The notes under the pieces are model-generated. The model had not been told where the DNA came from. It did no database searches and saw only the letters and a list, made by a program, of their open reading frames with translations. Below, piece after piece: positions 1-9,954 of a stretch of DNA of 64,000 nt. Origin of the DNA: Saturnia japonica. Taxonomy: Eukaryota > Arthropoda > Insecta > Lepidoptera > Saturniidae. The position numbers and the translations under genes are program-made. Every line of letters starts with the position of its first letter. The stretch's first letter is position 1. The DNA is taken from positions 11,904,690 to 11,968,689 of the forward strand of contig CM065328.1 of the NCBI GenBank assembly GCA_033032175.1. Direction: 5' to 3'.

Positions 1-330
1 CGGCGTGGTAGGGATCGCGTCCACCATACACGTTGTGACAAACCCATCTATGATTTTTTGCTTTGTCGTGTTCCGAAATCAGCTGGTGCATATGCAGTAA
101 TATAGCGGCGTGGTAGGGATCGCGTCCACCATAAACGTTGTGGCAAACCCATCTATGATTTTTTGCTTTGTCGTGTTCCGAAATCAGCTGGTGCATATGC
201 AGTAATATAGCGGCGTGGTAGGGATCGCGTCCACCATACACGTTGTGACAAACCCATCTATGATTTTTTGCTTTGTCGTGTTCCGAAATCAATTTGCGTA
301 TATCCAATAATACGCAGACGAAGTCGCTTG
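1..330 (-). CDS. Candidate partial coding exon made of 35-residue tandem repeats (runs off the left edge)
   Basis: A 105-bp unit is repeated in direct tandem from the window edge (units begin at 1, 106 and 211). One of the six frames, on the minus strand, is open throughout; I checked that the three plus-strand frames and one other minus frame stop in every unit. The open frame reads a 35-residue unit starting YGGRDPYHAAILL and ending NHRWVCHNV, rich in His with one Cys. Units 1 and 2 differ at two bases and both changes are silent (Cys TGC/TGT, Val GTT/GTG). Upstream on the minus strand (about 290-330) a diverged partial unit keeps the pattern (VLLDIRKLIS against ILLHMHQLIS). An acceptor-like AG lies near 335-345 on the minus strand. 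The stretch is richer in GC than its flanks. I do not recognise the protein. The alternative is a minisatellite with an open frame by chance, because a 35-codon open frame alone is weak evidence. Confidence 0.4.
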
Positions 331-397
331 TACTAGCTAGTAAATAATACTTTCCCACGTACAATGGTACTTAAAGAATATTTCTCAAGCCTTCTAG

Positions 398-530
398 GTT
401 TCCTCACGATGTTTTTCTTCTCCGTCAGCCTATAGTGTTACCAATTTGAGTTAGTAAATGCACACGAATTCCGAAAAATTCGTTGTGACGTGCCTGGGGT
501 TCGAACCTGCGAACACTCGACCACTACGAC
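398..530 (-). repeat. SINE-like repeat with tRNA-type head
   Basis: Read on the minus strand, a B-box-like motif (AGGTTCGAACC, 498-507) follows an A-box-like TAGTGGTCGAGTG about 20 bp upstream (518-529). The body includes a 'CACGATGTTTTTCTTC' motif that also appears in the SINE-like repeats near 24.2 and 60.2 kb. This suggests a Pol III-type short retroposon; no intact tRNA gene is present. Confidence 0.55.
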
Positions 531-559
531 TTAAAAGGATTACCTTGATTGCATCGGTC

Positions 560-760
560 CTGGGTTAGATTTTCAGGTCGAGTAATGTTATTGGGTCTTT
601 CTATGAAATTCTCAGTAGCAGCTCGGAGTTTGGCTTTGTGCCCGATTTATATCAATAGGCTCGCCCCCTATTACATGGAAGCTAAAAACATACTCGGCGA
701 GCTGTGGATGTACATTATTAGTACACCTCTGCCTTACCCTTCGGGGATACAGGCGTGATG
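560..760 (+). repeat. Dispersed repeat, type common in Lepidoptera
   Basis: The block 'GGGTCTTTCTATGAAATTC ... GGCTCGCCCCCTATTACATG ... CTTCGGGGATACAGGCGTG' is a sequence I recognise from memory as widely dispersed in lepidopteran genomes. The 69-codon open frame across it looks incidental. Class not determined. Confidence 0.45.
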
Positions 761-879
761 GTATTTTGTGTTATGAATACTTCCGTTTTTTACCGTAATT
801 AACTTAAATAAGTTACTTGTTAGTTGTAAGTTAGGAGCTTTTGGCGAGTGTGAAATGTTGTGGTTTTCATTTTTAATTC

Positions 880-1120
880 TTATATTATGTCATATTGGAG
901 GCGTTTTGCGTGATATAGTTTGGTATTTGTGCATAAGTGAAGTGGGTTATAAATATATGCTAAAAGCATGCATTCTGGGATCCTACAAAAACTGCCTACA
1001 AAATTCTAACAAGGGAGCACCCTCTTGCTGGACGCCACTTTGTTATAAACTTTACATTAATACGAAGGCTTGCACCAAAACAAGAAGAAGAAGCTGTTTG
1101 AGGTTGGTACAGTGTGCTGT
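880..1120 (+). repeat. Dispersed repeat family A, copy 1
   Basis: The segment around 'GCATAAGTGAAGTGGGTTAT' and 'CCTACAAAATTCTAACAAGG' recurs at 5430-5710 (plus) and 11470-11640 (minus). An end section ('GGCTGCCAAGTAAGGAAGAAG' type) recurs at 10900-10960. The 115-codon open frame here is not conserved as protein in the other copies, so I treat it as non-coding repeat. Confidence 0.6.
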
Positions 1121-1202
1121 GTATCACAGTTTTCATAGGACGTCGCCACGACTCGCAAAGAGGTTATTTTTAAAGGCCCAGCACCAAGTTCGCATCTGCT
1201 AG

Positions 1203-1825
1203 TCGTGGTTATCTCGAACAAGGTATAATATCTTATACGGTTTTACTATTACCTACTTCGGATTTGTGGACATCACTATTTTTTAAATCTAATTAACTAG
1301 CAACATAGAAAGTGTCATTTTACTCCGTGAGATTAAAAAACCGCAATAGAAACGCGCCAAAAAAAGTAAAACCAAAAAAACCGTGCCAAAAACTCAGCAG
1401 CAATTTTATTAACCAACGCGACCTGGATTTTACAATAATTACACGAAAGGCATTAAAAAGTATGATGTACATACATATTTATGAATTGTTTACGGTATTA
1501 TAAACATAAAATTATTATCATCCACGGAATAAAACAGGCCGTATTATTTCCTACGTAAAATATTGTTTATCCTTTATTTAACATTTATAATGTAATGAAA
1601 AATTCATTCACAAAACCGAGGTGCTTCATCGGCCACGTGGTAATAATGTATATTTAGTATGTCGAAAAATAAACGTGAGTAAAATTGAATGTGTTCAATG
1701 TTGAATGAAGCTCATCGTATCTATAACTTTGAGGTCTGATTGGATCAAATTCAATTGATGAAATGGGTCAAAAAGGTTCAATTGGCGAAATGAGTGTGTT
1801 GCTTAAACTCAAGAAAAAAAAACCG
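1203..1825. other. No gene or repeat recognised
   Basis: AT-rich sequence with short chance open frames. I see no domain, RNA gene or repeat shared with the rest of the window. Confidence 0.5.
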
Positions 1826-2170
1826 TGTGGTGTCGTGGGACACCAGATAGGAACGAAGTTCCTTATTATAAAATATAAATTTCAAGTTCTATTCTATGCA
1901 TAATTAAAATAATTATTCGGGTACACATTATTTATTATGATTTTTTATTTTATTTTTTTATTTTACTTACAATGATTTATAAAAATATATAACAATAATA
2001 TATAAAGAAACAGCTATTTACATAAATATTAATAACAGTCATATATTAGACACTGTATAGTCATCATACATAGACTATACATAAAATCTTACGCTTTTTT
2101 TAACGTTACGGACGTTTTTTTGCCCGGTTTATGCCCCCTAAGGAACTTCGTTCCAAAAAGTACCGGATAA
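1826..2170 (+). repeat. Dispersed element with palindromic ends (GGAACGAAGTTCC), copy 1
   Basis: The left motif GGAACGAAGTTCCTTA (1850-1865) is matched by its exact inverse TAAGGAACTTCGTTCC (2139-2154), giving 16-bp terminal inverted repeats that are themselves nearly palindromic. A second copy lies inverted at 9599-9954 with shared interior ('AACAGCTATTTACATAAA' type) and a shared outer flank 'GGTGTCGTGGGACA'. There is no coding capacity. It is probably a MITE-like or other non-autonomous element. Confidence 0.6.
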
Positions 2171-2210
2171 CAATGCCTTCTGGCATTCTTGGCTTACTTA
2201 TAGTGTATAA

Positions 2211-2736
2211 CTAGCTGTACCCGTGGCTTCACTCACGTGGACTACAGAATGTCCGCGCAAATTTTGCTCTCCCGCTCTCGGCTATTTTAAAGACAAAAAT
2301 GCTTATTGTGGGTGTTCCTTATAAAAGTCGATGTATATTCTCGCGGACTTTATTATAGGTCTGTTTAATACCTACAATTATGTAGTACATTAATTTGCTA
2401 TATCTCTTATGGTTTACTCAGTATAAGCCATTTAAGCGCCCGAATTGATCCACTCTGGCCAGTTTTTTTTAATTTGTGCGGAACCCTAATTCTTTTTTTA
2501 AAATAGAAGTAACCTAAGTTAGTCCCTATATCATCAGCTATCTATCAGTGGAAGTCCCGTGAAAATTGGTCCAACCGTTTCGGAGATGACCCGGGACAAA
2601 CGAACAGACAGAAAGACAAAAAAATTTAAAAAGGGCTGTTTGTTATAGGTGTCGTATATACTTTCATATGCATTTAGTAAAAAACTGTTATTTTGACATT
2701 ACAAACAGACACTTCAATTTTATTAATTGTGTAGAT
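2211..2736 (+). repeat. Dispersed repeat family B ('TAGCTGTGCCC...GGCTTCGC'), copy 1
   Basis: About 525 bp beginning CTAGCTGTACCCGTGGCTTC and ending at 'TTAATTGTGTAGAT'. Landmarks shared by all copies are 'GCTATTTTAAAGA', 'GCGGAACCCTAATTC', 'GTCCAACCGTTTCGGAGAT' and 'TAGTAAAAAACTGTTATTTTGACATTAC'-like tail blocks. Further copies lie at 6560-7054 (minus), 21301-21655, 21815-22040, 49407-50047, 52970-53408, 57076-57596, 57597-58215 and 61711-62193. It is non-coding and probably a SINE or a non-LTR 3' end; I could not decide the class. Confidence 0.7.
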
Positions 2737-2765
2737 ATATAAAAGTTAATGTATACGGTGTTTTA

Positions 2766-3195
2766 CTGTGGAGGACAGCAGCTGAGGTAGATACCATATT
2801 TATGTTACAAAAGCGAGCAATTAACGACATGGGACCTCGTCAATCACTGAGAAAAAATTTCAAGAACTTTTTATCCTAACTTTGAAACGCTTTCTTGTAA
2901 ATTTATTAAAGGTTTATTTGGAAAAACTAGATATGTTTAAACTTGTAAAAGACCTGCACAATTTCAATATACTAGAAATTAATATGAAACAGTAATTCCA
3001 TATTTTAGATTTAGTAAAACAAAAGTGTTAAGTGATTTTGTTAAGTTCTATTTACATCCAGTAAAAATAATAATAACTTTAAATAAACAATGATAAGCCT
3101 GATCAAGTTTCTTTGACTCTCGATCTTCTTCGAAGTCTCGATGACTGTTTTCGAACCGGTAGTGGTGTGTTGCCATTTAAATGAAATTAAATTAA
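2766..3195 (+). pseudogene. Remnant of a LINE reverse-transcriptase C-terminal region
   Basis: A plus-strand frame from about 2772 reads AAEVDTIFMLQKRAINDMG then PRQSLRKNFKNFL before a stop. This resembles the 'LQKRA.R.I....R.SLR..F' region found after the polymerase domain in many insect non-LTR elements. Downstream 'GACTGTTTTCGAACCGGTAGT' resembles the 3' segment also seen at 50085-50240. Several stops and frame changes make it a dead fragment. No endonuclease or catalytic motif is present. Confidence 0.5.
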
Positions 3196-3448
3196 ATTAA
3201 AAAAAATTTTTCGATGTCCCTTGTATTGGTGAGAGAGAAATTATCTCTATATTAATACGTGAAGCAAAAGCTTTCGGTACCTTTTTAAACGTATTACGTG
3301 CACGGAAGACTGTGAGATTTAGTATGGTATGGTGGTATATGGAGAAGGAGTGCAGAAAGCTAAAATTTATCTATAATATCTGTTGCTAATATATTAAATT
3401 AAATAAATAAATACTGCGAATCCTAACTCGACAAGTGCCATTGAACTT

Positions 3449-4132
3449 CATCATCATCATCATCATTTCAGCCGCAGGACGTCCACTGCTGAACATAGGC
3501 CTCCCCCATAGATCTCCAGAGCGACCGATCTTGTGCGGCTTTTTTTTTTTTTTTACTGACTACACTGTTAGCCTTAGGGGCCCTAAAGCCGCTGCGGCTT
3601 TTACAGCTTCACCGGACTTGGGGGCGAGCGCAGAGGGCACTCAGCCGCGAAAGTTTTGTGGACGACTCGCACGAGGGTGCCAAAGTGGCCGGACCTCGGC
3701 TCGGGCGGTCGCCGCGTTCGCAAATAAGTCGCGATCTAATCGAATCCCTACACCTACGATTCGAGCTAACTAATTTATACACATAGGCACGTTCCCTTCC
3801 TCCTGGGAGGAAGGAAGGAACCGTGCGTATGTGTATTCAGTAATCGGAATGTTTCTACACTAACTAGCGCTAACTAACTAGCGTAAAAAAAAGAAAAAAA
3901 AAAGGTCCCTCACAGAACCTATGTACCTGTGTGTCTTGTGCGGCTCCCAGCGACCTTTATTATGTCGTCTTTCCATCTAGTGGGGGGCCGTCCTACGCTG
4001 CGCTTTCCGGTGCGTGGTCTCCACTCGAGAACCTTTCGGCCCCAACGGCCGTCAGTTCTCCGAACTATGTGCCCCGCCTACTGCCACTTCAACTTGCTAA
4101 TCCTTTTGGCTATGTCGGTTACCTTAGTTTGT
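3449..4132 (-). mobile_element. Truncated RTE-like retroposon with CAT-repeat tail, itself interrupted
   Basis: It begins on the plus strand with a (CAT)n run (3449-3466), which on the minus strand would be a 3' microsatellite tail. This is followed by 'GCCGCAGGACGTCCACTGCT' and 'AACATAGGCCTCCCCCATAG', sequence I recognise as very abundant in Lepidoptera and likely RTE-derived. An 11-bp direct repeat CCATTGAACTT flanks it (3438-3448, 4133-4143). About 390 bp of Jockey 3' end sits inside it (3541-3933); without that insert the element is roughly 280 bp. Confidence 0.65.
3541..3933 (-). mobile_element. 5'-truncated Jockey-type LINE: 3' UTR only
   Basis: Reverse complement of the 3' UTR and poly(A) tail of the LINE at 18134-20680, starting with a poly(T) run and continuing through 'CACTGTTAGCCTTAGGGGCC'. 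It is flanked by a 12-bp direct repeat TCTTGTGCGGCT (3529-3540 and 3934-3945), so the insertion is clean. It carries the hairpin described for the family (about 3778-3837). The 112-codon open frame here is only UTR read in the opposite sense. Confidence 0.9.
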
Positions 4133-4629
4133 CCATTGAACTTAGACCTCCCAAAATATTGACATTGTCACTCAACGAAAAGTGACAGCAAATGATGTAG
4201 ATAATACTCATTGTTTAGGTTCATACTGCAAATGTCAAACAGAAAATAATCTATAATCAAAAAGTCGCTGGTCGAATTTCTTAGGGTGATCGCTAGTTAT
4301 TATTAATTTATATACCTACTGCATATGGATGTTAGTGGTAATTAAAATCAAAATCCCCTAAATATTTTCAGTATTTAGATAGAATAAAACATATTTATCT
4401 TACAAAGTGGGTACAATATTTTAAGATATACGGGTAAGAGTTCCCAGGTAAACGAAATGCACTTTGATAATATTCTAGATTTACAACTATTTGTACTGGA
4501 CTTGAAATGTGGGAGCGTTTCATTTTATTACTCGAACGGATAGTGGGGTTGCTAGGTTTCCTAAATTGTATATGTGTAACGATTTTTAAGAATTTTAGGA
4601 TCGTATGGACACAATATGTTTTTTTTTAA

Positions 4630-4740
4630 GCATGACGTGTAGACTGAACCGTGTCTGATGGTAAGCACAGTACAATTCAAAAGCAACGGTGACCACCGAG
4701 AGATAAACAATCCATCGCCAGTTGCCGTTATCATGTGGGC
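4630..4740 (+). repeat. Dispersed repeat family D ('GACCACCGAGAGAT')
   Basis: The core 'CTGATGGTAAGCACAGTACA ... ACGGTGACCACCGAGAGAT ... GCCGTTATCATG' recurs near 54540-54600, 61400-61500 and 63380-63435. A related block in reverse may lie at 14175-14280. Non-coding; class unknown. Confidence 0.5.
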
Positions 4741-4779
4741 TTTAGTATATGGAAACTAAATAACTGAATAGTTTTGTTC

Positions 4780-5170
4780 CAGCAGCTGCACTTGAGAGCC
4801 AGTCCTCCACTAGGCTTAACGTGCTACCGTCTTGGGTTGCATCGTCACTTAAGACCAGGTGAGATTGTGGCCACAACGCTAAACCTATAACTATAAAACA
4901 TTTTGACGACCTTACTAGTCCGCTATCGCCATTTTCTCGGTAAGGTTGGTTACTCTTGGATAAGGTTTTATAATAATATAAAAGCTTTAAACATAATTTA
5001 AATCAAATTGAACCCTTCTATTTTATAATGATAGGGTATTTACTAATACTCACTTATTTAAGAACCACCGCTAAGGTGAAAATCTGTGACTAACACCAAC
5101 ACTTGATGGACAGATCAATTACGAGGCTTCATCAGACCCTTCGTCACTTATCATCACGTGAGATTTTGGT
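4780..5170 (+). repeat. Two diverged tails of SINE-like family E
   Basis: 4780-4905 ('GGTGAGATTGTGGCCACAAC' then 'GCTAAACC') and 5050-5170 ('CACGTGAGATTTTGGTCCAC') are plus-strand versions of the tail of the SINE-like repeats at 23955-24262, 51505-51640, 58640-58985 and 60040-60345. No head with Pol III boxes is left here. The rest of 4740-5430 shows nothing else I recognise. Confidence 0.45.
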
Positions 5171-5429
5171 CCACTGTTTATTATTCAGTTTACATACATC
5201 GAAAAACGTAATTTACAAAAATATTATAAAACTAATTATAATTAATTCATACATTCTTATTAACATCGAATCATGGGGTTCGAGATAAGTAAATCAATCT
5301 TCTCAATGTGTCAATTCTCTACCTTAATTACCTCTTTACTATTTAATTATTTAAAAATAAAGTTGTGAAAAAAGTTATTATTATTAGCTATTACGGGATC
5401 TCAAACTGTCGTGTAGTGGTTTTTGTTTT

Positions 5430-5710
5430 TCATTCATAATTTTATGTCGTTTGACCATACATTGTAAAATACAGGTCGATTTTTCATAATAAACCTTGTT
5501 TATTGTGCACGAGTGAAGTGGATTGTAAATAATAACATGAATCATGAATTCTGAGATGCCACAAAAACTCCCTAGAATGTTCTAACAAGGGAGCCATCAT
5601 CATGTTCGAATACTGATCACATACTCTATATTCATTTGATAATGACATTAATGGCCTTCAATAAAGAGAACTAGTTGCCAAGTTAGGAAAAGAAGAAGCT
5701 TATAAGGTTG
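5430..5710 (+). repeat. Dispersed repeat family A, copy 2
   Basis: Shares 'GAGTGAAGTGGATTGTAAAT', 'CCACAAAAACTCCCTAGAAT' and 'GTTCTAACAAGGGAGC' with the copies at 880-1120 and 11470-11640. It ends in the 'CTTCAATAAAGAGAACTAG...AAGAAGAAG' block also seen near 10910-10960. Confidence 0.6.
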
Positions 5711-6559
5711 AATTATGTCAAGGTTCAAGTTTTTTGAAATTTTACCATGATCAGAATAAAATACTAATCATTCAATAGCAAAAAAATCCATGTAAGTAAT
5801 ATAAGTAACTTAAAATATTAAAGGCAAGGGTTAATATTAAAGTAGAGAATATTTGAGATTTTTTAAAATTTATTTCGAACCCATTGAAGGTAAAAAAAAT
5901 CAAAATAAGGACAAGTCTACATGACACAAATTATAAAATCCAAACTATATTTATTACAATTATGAATCAAAAATCCAAATTCGTTTATTAATAACCTCGA
6001 AAATTAGCTTAGTGAACCTAGCAACACTATTTCAGTTATAAGTAACATAGAAAAATTGCATGGGTATAAGGTTCAAATGTGTTTCTTCCGCTTTGAGCAA
6101 AATGGCTTTTTCTCATTTCTGTATATAAATTGGAACGTTTATCTGCCTGTCAGTTTGTTTATTACGCCCGTGGCGACTTGACACACTATTTCACACACAC
6201 ACAAACACAAAAATACATATATTTTTGTTAGTACAGTGCAATAAAAAATTAGAGAAGCCATAGAGGGATAAAATCATACCAGAAAATATTATGATAAAAC
6301 CATAGCATGTTGATAGGATCTTTTTAATGCCTGCTTGATGAGGTGCCACCCTCAAGTTCAGAGTCTACCACCGAGCATATTTAGGTGTTCTCCGGCAGCA
6401 GCACTTGAGGGACTCTAAGCGTGGCGTGTTACCATCTTAGAACACATAGTTTCTTAACGTCAAGGGAGATTTTGAAATACAATACGAAAAAAGCTACTGC
6501 CAAGACCTTTACTACACAAAGGTGTATAAAGTACTTTACCTACTTAACTCAATGCATAT
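5711..6559. other. Mostly unrecognised; diverged SINE-like tail near 6345-6480
   Basis: AT-rich sequence with a short CA run near 6196-6212. The segment around 6345-6480 ('GGCAGCAGCACTTGAGGGAC', 'AAGGGAGATTTTG') resembles family E on the plus strand. Nothing else is supported. Confidence 0.4.
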
Positions 6560-7054
6560 CTATACTACAATCAATAAAATTGAAGTGTCTGTTTGTAATG
6601 TGAAAATAACAGCTTTTTACTATATGCATAAATGAAACTATATACGGTCCCTACTTATAACAAAATTCCAATTTAACAAAAAAAATCTCAGTCAGTCTGT
6701 TTGTTCCGGCTAATATCCGAAACTATTGGACCGATTTTGACGAGACTTTCATTGATAGATAGCTGATGTTAGAAGGAGAAACTTGGGCTACTTTTATTTT
6801 ATAAAAAGAATTAGAGTCCCGCGCAAATAAAAGTCAAAAGAGATATATCCAATTAATGTACTACATAATTGTAGATTTTTAAAAGACCTACAAAAAAGTC
6901 AGCGAGGGCATACTATTATGTCTATCTCCAAAGTACCACCCACAAAACATTTTTATTCTTTAAAATAACTGGGAGCGGGGGTAGCACGATTCGTGAGTTT
7001 GTCCGTTCGACGGCATTCTGTAGTCCACGGGAGCGCAGTCACCGGCACAGCTAA
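6560..7054 (-). repeat. Dispersed repeat family B, copy 2 (minus strand)
   Basis: Reverse complement of the family seen at 2211-2736. It begins with the tail 'CAATAAAATTGAAGTGTC' and ends with 'GCAGTCACCGGCACAGCTA', the inverted head. The plus-strand 60-codon open frame at its edge is incidental. Confidence 0.65.
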
Positions 7055-7518
7055 TATATTATAAAGCCCGTGAAATTAGTAATATAACTTAAAGTTATGA
7101 CACTGCAGTAACATACTATATATTATTAATATCACAACGGAAACTGGTCAAGTGATAAATCGGAAATACGCGCTTAAATCAAGCGGCCCGCAGCCCGCAG
7201 GAAACGGAAGCGCTTCGCTAATAAATATGGCGGTCGTTCAACCGCGAGTTCTGTATAAATATTACGCGGTTATCTGTAAAGATTTGTTCCATATGGAGCC
7301 TGACTGGTTTCAATGTATTTTCTAATATTACAATTTTTCAAAAGGGGATTTTTCTAAGGCAATGTTGTTCCAAAACTACCCGCTCGGATATCGCGGTAAG
7401 AAAATTCATATCGTTTCAATTTAAAAAGAAATATGTTAATGAAAGGTTTAATCCTAAAAAATCAAGTGTCGTCTAATCCTATTTATTATATTATATGAGC
7501 AATTCTTGTGTGTATATA
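7055..7518. other. Unrecognised, with a GC-rich patch at about 7180-7265
   Basis: The patch 'AATAAATATGGCGGTCGTTC' and its neighbours stand out in an AT-rich background and could be host regulatory sequence. No gene structure is visible. Confidence 0.3.
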
Positions 7519-8204
7519 CAGGTGTCCGGTAATGAATAGATAACCTTAAAATGGCTTATAGCAGTAGTAATGAATTATATAAAATCTACTCAAAACCTAC
7601 ATTACTTTAAAATTATTTGTCACTCATGTTTTCTTACATTTTTGACGTGACAACGTCTTATAAATTGGTTTGCCGGGTGACACTTCAAGAAACTGCGTTA
7701 CGCTCCGCTCACGTTATGCGCTCACAATGAGAGCGAGTGAGAGGCACGCGTCCCTTCCACTCGGGCATGGTTAGCCCGCCTAAGAGCGAGAGAGACAGAC
7801 ATAAAGTCGTTGTCACGTAAAACTTTCGCCCGTATACCGACTTTACAGGCAACCAATTTTTTTTATAACCAAGAAGATTAAACTTTGTAAAAAAAAATTA
7901 GCAAATTTCTCACAGAAAAATTAATTCGTTTTTTTATAGTACCATAGCTAGTCATACTATTTACTGCTTATCGATTGGCATAGTTAGCGTATAATAATAG
8001 ATCACCTAAAAACAGATAGAATTCAGTCATTTGTGGTCGCAGTGTACAAGAATGTAAAACAAGGTAAAAATTTGTAGTTTTTTATTTAAAAAAATCATAT
8101 CTTAGGTACTACCTAGGATATATTTTGTTAGGCATTTTTTTCTGAACGGCCATAAGTTCTGCTATAAGCCATTTCAAGGTTATCCATTCATTACCGGACA
8201 CCTG
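7519..8204. mobile_element. 686-bp non-autonomous DNA transposon (MITE) with 46-bp TIRs
   Basis: The left end CAGGTGTCCGGTAATGAAT... (7519-7564) and right end (8159-8204) are inverted repeats of about 46 bp with only about two mismatches. The element is flanked by TATATA on both sides, compatible with a TA duplication as in Tc1/mariner-type elements. The interior holds no transposase open frame. Ends starting CAGGTGTCC fit the general look of TA-targeting transposons, but the superfamily is inferred only from the flank. Confidence 0.85.
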
Positions 8205-8214
8205 TATATATGTA

Positions 8215-8610
8215 ATTGGTTTCTGGAAACGGCTCTAACGATTTCTATGAAACTTTGCATTTATATAATGTTTTATATTCCAAGTTTACATAAATAGGTG
8301 TTTTTCCTTTTTTGTTTATGACACCGAGCACAGCTTGGTAGCCCAGATATTAGACTTAATAGAATAAAAATTTTAACAAAAAAGAAAATCAACTTCAATA
8401 ATTTTGAGGATTTCCATGGTGTATCTTTGAAGTTTAGGACCCAATGTCAATGAAATTAAAATGGGACCACCCATGGGGTATCCCTTTTCCAACAAAGAAA
8501 GAATCATCCAAATCGGTTGATAAACAAAGAAGTTATGACTGAACATTTATTAAAAAAATTACATCGACTTTAGAACCTCATCCTTGTTTTGAAGTCGATT
8601 AACAACTAGA
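8215..8610 (+). repeat. Dispersed repeat family F, copy 1
   Basis: The blocks 'CCAACAAAGAAAGAATCATC', 'AAACAAAGAAGTTATGACTG' and 'CATCTTTGAAGTTTAGGACC'-like sequence recur at 23195-23425 (plus) and 57815-57960 (minus). Non-coding. Confidence 0.6.
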
Positions 8611-9093
8611 ATTTTTTAGGTAATAGTATTCGATTCTACAATACATTTATTGATATTTTACTTTTTAACACGATTTTTCAAAATAAATAAATTACTAAGT
8701 TAAAAGTGGAACGCATCAAATCTCTCAAAGTAACATGTTGTATCAAGGTTCTATAAGAGTAGAAATAAGAATTTTAAGTTGCTTATAAGTTTCTGTACAT
8801 GATATGAATAACGCGAAGTATTTTATTTCGTTCGGGTACCTTATAAACATACCTATTACTTTTATGTTTATTTTATTGTAACGTAGATACTTACCGAGGG
8901 GTGGGAGCTGAGCTGAAAAAAGTTACCGACACGACCGACACTTCAAAAGAAAAACAAACACATAGTACATAGGATATTCAAAACTATAATAATCATGGAA
9001 TTGTCTTAGCTGTGTTATAACCAGATTTCTACGCATTGTTATATGTACAGTAAGAATGGTCGATGGTTCGAGTCCCGCTGATTTTATATTTTT
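8611..9093. other. Unrecognised; one isolated B-box-like site
   Basis: AT-rich. 'GATGGTTCGAGTCCCGC' near 9061-9078 matches a tRNA B box, and a plausible degenerate tRNA-like stretch precedes it, but I could not fold a tRNA. It may be a SINE head. Confidence 0.3.
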
Positions 9094-9405
9094 ATAATAA
9101 CTAGCGATCACCCTAAGGTCGAAATTCGATCGGCGACTTTTTGGTCATAGACTATTTTCTGTTTGACATCTACAGTATTCATAAACAATGAGTATTATCT
9201 ACATCGTTTGCTGTCACTTTTCGTTGTGTGACAATGTCAATAATTTGGGGGGTCTAAGTTCAATGGCACAGGTCGCAATAGGATTCGCAGTATTAATTTA
9301 TTTTATTTAATACATTAGTAACAGATATTATAGATAAATTTTAACTTTTTGCATTTTTTCTCCACATAAACTTTAACCATGCCAAATCTTACAGATACAG
9401 TAATG
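9094..9405 (-). repeat. Dispersed repeat family C, copy 2 (minus strand)
   Basis: Reverse complement of 55240-55530, from 'AACTAGCGATCACCCTAAGG' to 'CCACATAAACTTTAACCATG'. It is truncated before the 'GTGAAGCAAAAGC' end. Confidence 0.65.
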
Positions 9406-9598
9406 TCAAACTTGAAAATAATGTTGCCACGTTTATTTTTGTAGTGTTGTGCTATCATATATTTTCGGAATAATTATTTGAATTACAAGTTTTTAAATTT
9501 TGAATTGAGGGTTTCTATTTATTTATTTAAATATTTTGTGACATTTACGATCATTTACAGTTATCATTACATGATCAGATATTTCGAGAATCGTTTTT

Positions 9599-9954
9599 GG
9601 AACGAAGTTCTTTAAGGGGCGTTGCGGAGGGATAACCTAACCGACAAAAAACGTCCGTAACATTAAAAGAAAGTGTAAGATTTTATGTATAGTCTATGTA
9701 TGATAGCTATACAGTGTCTAATATATGACTGTTATTAATGTTTATGTAAATAGCTGTTTCTTTGTATATTATTATTATATATTTTTATAAATCATTGTAT
9801 TATAAATAAAATAAAGGTGTTAAAACAATTTTGTAAAGTAGTTTTTTTTATTGATAAAAAAATCATAATATAAAATGTATACCCGAATAATTATTTTCTT
9901 TATACGTAGAATAGAAATAGAAATGAATATTTTATGATAAGGAATTTCGTTCCT
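9599..9954 (-). repeat. Dispersed element with palindromic ends, copy 2 (inverted relative to copy 1)
   Basis: GGAACGAAGTTC at 9599 and TAAGGAATTTCGTTCC at 9938-9953 repeat the termini of 1850-2154 in the opposite order. The shared outer flank here is 'GATGTCCCACGACACCAT'. One base change in the right end breaks its palindrome. No coding region. Confidence 0.6.

Larger units (their letters stand above)
3245..4300 (+). repeat. Dispersed repeat family C, copy 1, split by a nested insertion
   Basis: The parts 3245-3448 and 4133-4300 together match the uninterrupted copy at 55190-55530 ('ATTAATACGTGAAGCAAAAG' through 'AAAAAGTCGCTGGTCGAATTTC') and a minus copy at 9094-9405. The split falls inside CCATTGAACTT, which is duplicated at 3438-3448 and 4133-4143 as the target duplication of the inserted RTE-like element. 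The family is one I associate with lepidopteran genomes. No protein is supported. Confidence 0.7.

Noticed and set aside
1..300. CRISPR array from the regular 105-bp repeats
   Set aside because: Repeats are contiguous with no unique spacers, and the genome is eukaryotic.
855..1202. 115-codon open frame as a host gene
   Set aside because: It overlaps dispersed repeat family A; the other two copies do not keep the protein frame.
3435..3773. 112-codon open frame (and its mirror at 20438-20743)
   Set aside because: It is the antisense of the Jockey 3' UTR and poly(A), present in several insertions; not coding.
9050..9090. tRNA gene suggested by GGTTCGAGTCCCGC
   Set aside because: No acceptor stem, D-arm or anticodon arm could be matched; probably a retroposon head or chance.
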